Assembly: GCA_024516155.1 (NCBI GenBank)
Contig: JAJJXM010000017.1
Location: 620,001 to 684,000 of the forward strand
Reading direction: 5' to 3'
Length of the DNA: 64,000 nt
DNA from: Pyronema omphalodes
Lineage: Eukaryota > Ascomycota > Pezizomycetes > Pezizales > Pyronemataceae
Shown: positions 58,186-64,000 of the stretch, piece after piece
How the letters are laid out: every line of letters begins with the position of its first letter
How positions within the stretch are numbered: the stretch's first letter is position 1
Position numbers and translations under genes: made by a program
Notes under the pieces: generated by a model
What the model was told of the DNA's origin: nothing
Databases searched by the model: none
What the model saw: only the letters and a program-made list of their open reading frames with translations

Positions 58186-58961
58186 GTTGAAGTTGTGGGT
58201 AGTATCCGCTATAGGTGTTGAAAATGTAGGAGGTTTCGGAGCTCAAGCTACTCCACCAACTCTTTTAATTTTTCAGCCGGACAGTCGGTATTTATGATTG
58301 ATCGCATAACCGGTGATCTGAGATGAAACTTCTGTTGGCCTCTTCGCTGGCTTTTCTTCAGCTATCCCCGACTGACTCTACGCCCCACTGCGCGTCGTCG
58401 AACTTTGTCTCGTTGGGCAACGCTCGCTCAGCTGTTTTCTGACTTTCGTTCCGAGTTCGTTGGGATCAGGCACACCCGACAACGCTTCCATGTCTTATGA
58501 CGTCTCGGCTCACCACTAGTCTCCTCTTTCCAGTCCAGTTCTGGCTTCTTTCGTATGATCGTTTGTCTCGCTCGCCGTCGTTCTTCAAACCTGACAAGCC
58601 CGAATCAGTCAGTCTCAAGCTGATTTTCAAAAAGTCCAGGAATGTGACATTTGGTTTCGAAGACGCGATTGGTATGATGGTTTAGACGTGCCTGTATGTC
58701 TTCGCAATCGATTGGATAAAGCCAATGGATATCATTCATCTGAATCAAGTGTGTAGCCAACGGGCTTTCTGGACTGCTCGGCAAGTAAAATCCAACTTCG
58801 CCGGAGGTGCTAACCCCAGCAACCAACCTCACGGCTACTCTACGCGCCAACGATGAGCTCGCTCCATGCTCCATCTCCATCGCTACAATTTTTAACGCGC
58901 CCTCGCTTTCTGCCGCCTGAAGAATAACAAACACACTCGTTACTCCCGTTCGCCGACCACA
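58186..58961. promoter_or_regulatory. Divergent intergenic region between hydrolase and Cys-rich gene
   Basis: 776 bp between two start codons pointing outward, so it should hold both promoters. I found no clear TATA element. A 109-codon minus-strand open frame (58934..58605) lies here; it has no motif and I do not call it a gene. Confidence 0.5.
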
Positions 58962-59912
58962 ATGAAGTTCTCCTCCGCTGCAGTCCTATTCCTTACCGCC
59001 ATCACGGCGACTGTCAGAGCTTCACCAAGTACCGCACATCATGACCTCCTCAAAATAATCGCCGAGGCACCCACTACACCCACTGGAGAAGATGGGTTAC
59101 AAAGACAAAAAGCTACCCTGATCAAGAGGAGATATGGATGTGATAAGTAAGTCTTATTTTCAAGTCTTATTACCTCTATTTCTGCTTCATATCTCCCTAC
59201 AACATCCTCCTGGAGATATGGATCCACCAGGGCGGGAGGATCTACCACGGGAACGATAGCTACGGCAGTTACAGAATTCCGGAAGCGAGTTATGGCACAT
59301 GGCAGTGGGGATCAAGAGTTTATGCAATGTTTGTGATGATCTACATGACCGAAACGCCTTTTCCGTGGTGTGCATTTTGCCTTGTGTAATGGGCTTTAGA
59401 AATGCCATGTGCAGCCCTACATATACTGTGCGCTCAACATTTTTGCCTTATTCCCATTCTTCTGCTATTCATACCCCTTTCCCTACCAATCTGCAGCTCC
59501 TATATATCATATCCCCCCTGCCCCCGCTCCTTCACTCCCATCTCACAACCCCCATACCCCCCACACTCTTCAGCCCTATCTAGCCCTATTATTACCCTCG
59601 TCAACTGTCCACTAACCCGCTCCCAGTGGTTACGAACAATGTCCCGGCGTCTCCTACTGCTGCCAAGCAGGTCTAACCTGTTTCTCGGATGGCACATGCG
59701 GAACTTTAAACCAACTCACATGTCAAGAAGGCGAGACACCATGTGGTCAAGGTACCCGTGCTGGTTGTTGTCCATACAAGAGTTCTTGTGTTGGCGATGG
59801 TGTCTGTGCGAAAAACTCTGGGGATGTTACTAGGGTTGTTAATGAACTTGGGCTTGGAGGGTTGGGTGGTGCTCTGATGGCTGTTGGGGTGGGCGTGGTC
59901 GTCGCTCTATAG
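58962..59912 (+). CDS. Small Cys-rich secreted protein with GPI signal
   Basis: Exons 58962..59146 and 59627..59912 give 156 aa. The intron (GTAAGT donor, CTAAC branch site 13 bp before CCCAG) is 480 bp, long for this window. Residues 1-20 (MKFSSAAVLFLTAITATVRA) are a signal peptide. A propeptide-like stretch ends in KRR just before the Cys region. The mature part has 12 Cys including two CC pairs (YCCQAGLTC, AGCCPYKSSC), in an arrangement reminiscent of small chitin-binding or granulin-like folds. The hydrophobic C-terminus (LGGALMAVGVGVVVAL) fits GPI attachment. It probably sits on the cell wall or membrane; it is not a recognised effector family. Confidence 0.8.
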
Positions 59913-60604
59913 AGGCTGCTATGAGGGAAATGAAGAAAGGGAGTGGGAGCAGGAAAGGAGACGAGGGTAACAGGGCAGAGAAAGGGTAATGGGTGATGAT
60001 ATATGACCAGACCACAAAGCGGCCGCAACATATGAACAGGCGATATGATACCATAACATAAGAGGAGGAACTAATATTAATCGAGGATAATAATGGTGAA
60101 ATGATACTACAAATGTAATTGTACGCTGATACTACATACATAGAAATACGAATAGGAATAATGGCTATTACTACTTATTGAACTGCACTTGATTGTTGAA
60201 GCAAATACTAAATACTATCTCTGGATTTCCATGTGTATTTCTTCTTCCCGAATTGACATAAACAACCGAGGTCGGCGTGAAGGGGTGAAGGGGTCGGTAT
60301 TGAAGAAACTGGGAACTCGCCTGGGGTTCCATGTGATATTCTATGACGACATCTCCCGAGACCGGATCTTATCAATGGGTTGAAGGCATGATAGATCTCC
60401 ACACTTGAAACTTGCCAGAATTCATAATTATATAACGTATTCTTTGGAAGCAGAAGGTTGAATGGTTATATATCGCTGTGACGGGGAAGAATCACTGAAT
60501 CAGAGCGAATTGGAGGGGGGGGGGGGGGCGGAAGAGAGACACAGAGAGATAAATTACAACACAAATCACACGATGATTAATTATCCTACATACCAAGTCT
60601 CTGC

Positions 60605-60711
60605 GTAATAATTGTAATAATTGTAATAATTGTAATAATTGCAATAATTGCAATAATTGTAATAATTGCAATAATTGTAATAATTGTAATAATTGTAATA
60701 ATGGTAATAAT
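60605..60711. repeat. Nonamer array AATAATTGT/C, about 12 copies
   Basis: Near-perfect tandem 9-mer with T/C variation in the last base. Confidence 0.95.
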
Positions 60712-61149
60712 TATACTTCTCATTATATTTCGTCATTCCATCGTATATAACCCCCCCCCCCCCCCCCCCTTTTTCTTTTTTTTTTACTCCGCTACCAAAA
60801 AAAACCCAACACAACCATATCTGTAATCCAAAATGAAAAAAAAAAAAAAACTACTATTGAAATCCAGAGTTCCTGCCAGACCGATTTCTTCTCTTCCGAA
60901 AAAATCGATATCAACCAACCCCCATCAAAAACTACAAATATTACAAAGTGACAAAGTGACAAAGTGTCTCCTTGTTTTTTGTTTTGTTTTGTTTTTGTTC
61001 TTGTTCCATCCCTTGTAATATGTATAAGATGTAATGACTAGATGGATAGATAATCATGATGGAATGGTGGGCAACAATAAAAAAAAATATAGGATGCCCA
61101 TTCTACTTCTTCTTGGCTTGGAAAAAAGATATCTGCTTTCCTACTCTTC

Positions 61150-61250
61150 TCCTCCAACCACCCACACCCCCCACAACCGCCCATAACCACCCACAACCAC
61201 CCACAACCACCTACAACCACCCACAACCCCCCACAACCACCCACCCACCA
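61150..61250. repeat. CCACCCACAA-type C/A-rich repeats
   Basis: Imperfect units of about 10 bp (aaccacccac), ending in an A tract. Confidence 0.85.
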
Positions 61251-61536
61251 AAAAAAAAAAACAATATATCTCTTTTTATCCGTAACGTAAACAGCAGTAC
61301 AAAAAAAATGGCTAATAACACAGTACCCCCTTTTTTTTCAAAACAGGAGTAGAAAAAATTTGTGGGTAAAAAAAAAAGAAAAAATCCGATCAATGAAGCA
61401 AAAACAAAAACATGTCCCCTTACAAAAAAGCAAAAAAAACAAAACGAAAACAAAAATAGCTTGAAAAAAAGCTTATCTTCAACACATCATCCGATAGCAA
61501 CCGGCCTTTAGTAACGTAACAACCTAAAAAAAACAC

Positions 61537-61650
61537 CCCTACCACCCCTACTACTCCTACTACCCCTACTACTCCTACTACCCCTACTACCCCTTCTCTT
61601 TCACCTTCACCTTCTCCTTCTCCTTCTTCTTCTTCTTCTTCTCCTTCTCC
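61537..61650. repeat. CTACTCCTACTACCC and CTT/CTCCTT pyrimidine repeats at SWR1 3' end
   Basis: Two adjoining pyrimidine-rich arrays. The second runs right up to the SWR1 stop codon, so on the coding strand the 3' UTR begins with GA-rich repeats. Confidence 0.85.
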
Positions 61651-64000
61651 TTAGTATTTCTTCCCCTTCCTATTCCTCTTCTTCCTACTCTTGTCCGGAA
61701 TCACAACTGGAACATCCATCAACTCCCATTCCATGTACCGAATCATATATTCATCCACGTGTTCGGTTTCTCTATCAATCCGTCCCCATCCAACGCCATA
61801 GATATCATGACCCAGTCCCTGTGGCCAGTCTTGTTCGGCCTTTGGTGTCTCTGTAGACTCAACCGTAGTAGGATCCACCGCCATTGGGTCTCCTTCACCC
61901 GTTGCACCATCCTTAGGAGGACCCGGAGCAGATGGGGTAGCAGCAGGAGTAGCCGGGGTAGCAGGAGTTCCTTTACTCTCAGCAAAATCCGCAGTATCCC
62001 CATCCTGGAATTCTCTCTGGGCAACCTTAGCGGCAGCAACATCCTCCATATCTTCCGCGGCTTCAAGGGCTTTTTCTTTCTCGCCCCTGTCACTGGGTAA
62101 AATAGCTTCATCTTTAACCTCTAATCCATTCACCACTTCATCACCTAACATGTCTCTGATGGTGAGTTTATTGAAGTAGTCGGTGGTGAAATCTCCTTCT
62201 TGGATAACAACATCATCAAGCATACGCTTTTGGTCGGATTTTCGAAGGATATTGGATTCGATGGTATATTCAGAGACGAAGCGGTAGATGTGAACATCAC
62301 GAGTTTGTCCAATACGATGGCAACGATCTTGGCATTGTTTATCCATAGCCGGATTCCAGTCTAGGTCGTAGAAAATGACGGTATCGGCTCCTGTTAAGTT
62401 GATTCCAAGACCACCGGAACGAGTGGAGAGGATAAAGACAAGAATACGAGGGTCATTATTGAACCTATCCGTGAGTGCCTGGCGTTGCTCAACTTTCGTG
62501 GCTCCGTCTAAACGTAAGTATCGGTGACCGTGGATGTTGAGGAATTGCTCTAGGATATCTAAGACCTTTGTCATCTGGGTAAAGATAAGAGCTCTGTGGC
62601 CACCTGCTTGAAGTTCACGAAGTAAGGCGTCTAGACGCTGCAATTTTCCGCAGTCGTATTGCAAGAGTCTTTTATCAGGGAATGCGATTGATAACCTGAT
62701 CCGAGGCTCATGGAATGGGTCGACTGGATATTGAGCTTGGCAGGTCCGGACGAGTTCTTGACCAGAGGGGGTGAGAGCAATCTGCGTCATGTCGGTTGCT
62801 ACTACTGCAGGAGTGATACAACCGAATTTGGTGATGGTTGATTTCATTTCCTCGGAACGCTCTGAGAGGGTTGGGATCATCGAGGCGATAATTTCGGAGC
62901 GGTTCAGGAACCATTCTGTTTGACGGCTTCGGAGACGAGGTTCAGGACGAAGGGGGGTGGGGGATATGTCCTCCGAAAGAACTGAGATAAGGTCGGAGGA
63001 ATACAAGGGTTCATAGTTTGTTCTAATACGGTTGAGGCGGACACAGGATTCTAGCTGGGCAAGACTGGAGAGCTCGGATTGATAGCGCTGGTAGGCGATG
63101 TTTCCTTTTATGCTGTTCAGGTCTTGGGGAACGGGAGTTATCTCGGCCCGGGAGGTCTCGTAGTGTTTTTGGAGTAACTCTGTGGAAGAGAGGATTTTGA
63201 TAGAGTTGCAGTTTCTGCGAGTGAGTTTTTGGTTGGCGGCAGGGATGAGACCGACAAATGACAAGAAATCGGTGCTAGAGGAGGTGGGTTTCCAGGGGTC
63301 CTCAGCCATCAACTTTCGGCGGATCAAGAGCTCTTTGACTTCGTAATCTGCTACTACCGATTTTGGCATGGCAAAGGAGGTGACAATTTGACGAGTTTCG
63401 AAGAGATCAGGGTGGTTGCAGACTTTCCGGAGCTGCATCAGACAGTTGATGATGGACAAGTAATTTCCAGATGCTAAGGTTTCCCGGGTCTTGGCCATGG
63501 ACATGAAGTCGTCGTACAAGTATCGCTGACGTTTGGAAAGACGACAGTAGACAATGTGCTCGTACTTGCCGGGCATTTGCTTCTCGACATCGGCCTTGAG
63601 GCGACGTAACAAGAAAGGACGGAGGACTTTGTGGAGCTTGGTGATGGTAGTCTTGGCTTCGCTGTCCATTCCTTCGCGTCCTCCTTCGATTAGCTGCTCC
63701 ACAGGATGTGCGAACCATTCCTGGAACTCGTTAAGGTTGGCGAATCCAGCTGGTAAACTCGACGAACCCGAAGGCATCAAAAAGTAGAGCAATGACCAAA
63801 GCTCAATCAAGTTATTCTGCAACGGAGTACCAGTAAGCAGTAATCTCGCCTCTGACTTGAAGTTGAGCAGCGTCTGCCATCTCTGGGAACGGAAATTCTT
63901 GATATTGTGTGCTTCATCGAGAATCAGGTAGTGCCAAGCACGACGTTTGAAGGTGACCTGATCCTGAAGCACAAGCTGATAAGATGTGATGCACACATGC
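61651..64000 (-). CDS. SWR1: SWR1 ATPase, C-terminal part (H2A.Z exchange remodeller)
   Basis: About 780 residues without intron; the reading frame continues past the right edge (the first visible codons read HVCITSYQLVLQD). Visible Snf2 motifs: LILDEAHNIKNF (II), LLLTGTPLQNNLIELWSLL (III), a large insert of roughly 250 residues between the lobes as in the SWR1/INO80 class, then ALIFTQMTKVLDIL and YLRLDGAT (IV), LSTRSGGLGINLTGADTV (V) and DRCHRIGQTRDVHIYRF (VI). The segment QKRMLDDVVIQEGDFTTDYF distinguishes SWR1 from INO80. A Glu/Ala/Pro-rich tail follows and the protein ends in DEYMIRYMEWELMDVPVVIP and a basic KSRKKRNRKGKKY. SWR1 is the motor of the nuclear complex that replaces H2A by H2A.Z in nucleosomes. 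The N-terminal HSA region and Walker A lie off-window. Confidence 0.95.
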   Translation of the reverse strand, partial: HVCITSYQLVLQDQVTFKRRAWHYLILDEAHNIKNFRSQRWQTLLNFKSEARLLLTGTPLQNNLIELWSLLYFLMPSGSSSLPAGFANLNEFQEWFAHPVEQLIEGGREGMDSEAKTTITKLHKVLRPFLLRRLKADVEKQMPGKYEHIVYCRLSKRQRYLYDDFMSMAKTRETLASGNYLSIINCLMQLRKVCNHPDLFETRQIVTSFAMPKSVVADYEVKELLIRRKLMAEDPWKPTSSSTDFLSFVGLIPAANQKLTRRNCNSIKILSSTELLQKHYETSRAEITPVPQDLNSIKGNIAYQRYQSELSSLAQLESCVRLNRIRTNYEPLYSSDLISVLSEDISPTPLRPEPRLRSRQTEWFLNRSEIIASMIPTLSERSEEMKSTITKFGCITPAVVATDMTQIALTPSGQELVRTCQAQYPVDPFHEPRIRLSIAFPDKRLLQYDCGKLQRLDALLRELQAGGHRALIFTQMTKVLDILEQFLNIHGHRYLRLDGATKVEQRQALTDRFNNDPRILVFILSTRSGGLGINLTGADTVIFYDLDWNPAMDKQCQDRCHRIGQTRDVHIYRFVSEYTIESNILRKSDQKRMLDDVVIQEGDFTTDYFNKLTIRDMLGDEVVNGLEVKDEAILPSDRGEKEKALEAAEDMEDVAAAKVAQREFQDGDTADFAESKGTPATPATPAATPSAPGPPKDGATGEGDPMAVDPTTVESTETPKAEQDWPQGLGHDIYGVGWGRIDRETEHVDEYMIRYMEWELMDVPVVIPDKSRKKRNRKGKKY

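Larger units (their letters stand above)
59913..61650. other. Non-coding stretch between Cys-rich gene and SWR1
   Basis: It begins with the 3' flank of the plus-strand gene and ends with the 3' flank of minus-strand SWR1 (convergent pair). It contains a G tract (60513-60528), C tract (60749-60768), A tracts (60836-60850) and the arrays listed separately. No gene recognised. Confidence 0.6.

Noticed and set aside
58605..58934. 109-codon minus-strand frame in the divergent promoter
   Set aside because: No motif, no splice partner, and it lies where both neighbouring promoters must be.
1..64000. tRNA genes
   Set aside because: I looked for GGTTCGAATCC-type T-arm sequences with a matching acceptor stem and found none I could support by eye; a tRNAscan run would decide.

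Overview
The window looks like chromosomal DNA of a filamentous ascomycete (Pezizomycotina), most likely a leotiomycete. The genes are split by short introns (50-120 bp) with GT donors, CTAAC/CTAAT-type branch sites and AG acceptors. The host genes include a Sln1-type hybrid histidine kinase, an AA11-like copper oxygenase, a Clr5-ankyrin protein and SWR1. The class assignment is an inference from gene content; I cannot run a phylogeny. The window is gene-poor: about eight host genes in 64 kb, separated by long non-coding tracts full of simple repeats and mobile-element debris.

Layout: 1-678 (minus), 5' part of an MFS drug/H+ antiporter gene. 679-12539, no host gene; a pogo-like relic, a TIR element (copy A) and a small hairpin MITE. 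12540-16477 (minus), SLN1-type osmosensing kinase in five exons. 16478-24923, non-coding, ending in a cluster of tandem arrays including about 57 perfect GGTTTT units. 24924-26127 (minus), secreted AA11-like LPMO with a repetitive Pro/Ala/Thr tail. 26128-31730, non-coding with micro- and minisatellites. 31731-34473 (minus), unrecognised charged protein in five exons. 36046-36160, a 5S rRNA-like gene. 36560-45308 (minus), a Clr5-ankyrin gene split by a 6.66-kb full-length Tad/I-like LINE (37373-44029) flanked by a 13-bp target duplication. 45960-47046, a hAT transposase relic and a degenerate second 5S-like copy. 47285-51808, large G-rich heptamer arrays and nested TIR elements (copies C and B, a second hairpin MITE, a solo LTR). 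52666-53744 (minus), Gly/Arg-rich secreted or GPI-anchored protein. 56315-58185 (minus), membrane-tethered alpha/beta hydrolase, divergent from 58962-59912 (plus), a small Cys-rich GPI-type protein. 61651-64000 (minus), C-terminal part of the SWR1 chromatin remodeller, running off the window.

The host genes do not form one pathway. Several act at the cell surface (osmosensor, LPMO, Gly-rich protein, Cys-rich GPI protein). The strongest unusual signals are: the LINE-split ankyrin gene, where an uninterrupted sister repeat serves as an internal empty-site control; a TIR element with TA target duplications whose two copies keep the same 88-aa reading frame and a telomere-motif palindrome; a 200-bp MITE built round a 14-bp hairpin with 3-bp target duplications; dispersed 5S-like genes; and three very large G-run tandem arrays. 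Exon boundaries were placed by eye from splice consensus and reading-frame continuity.
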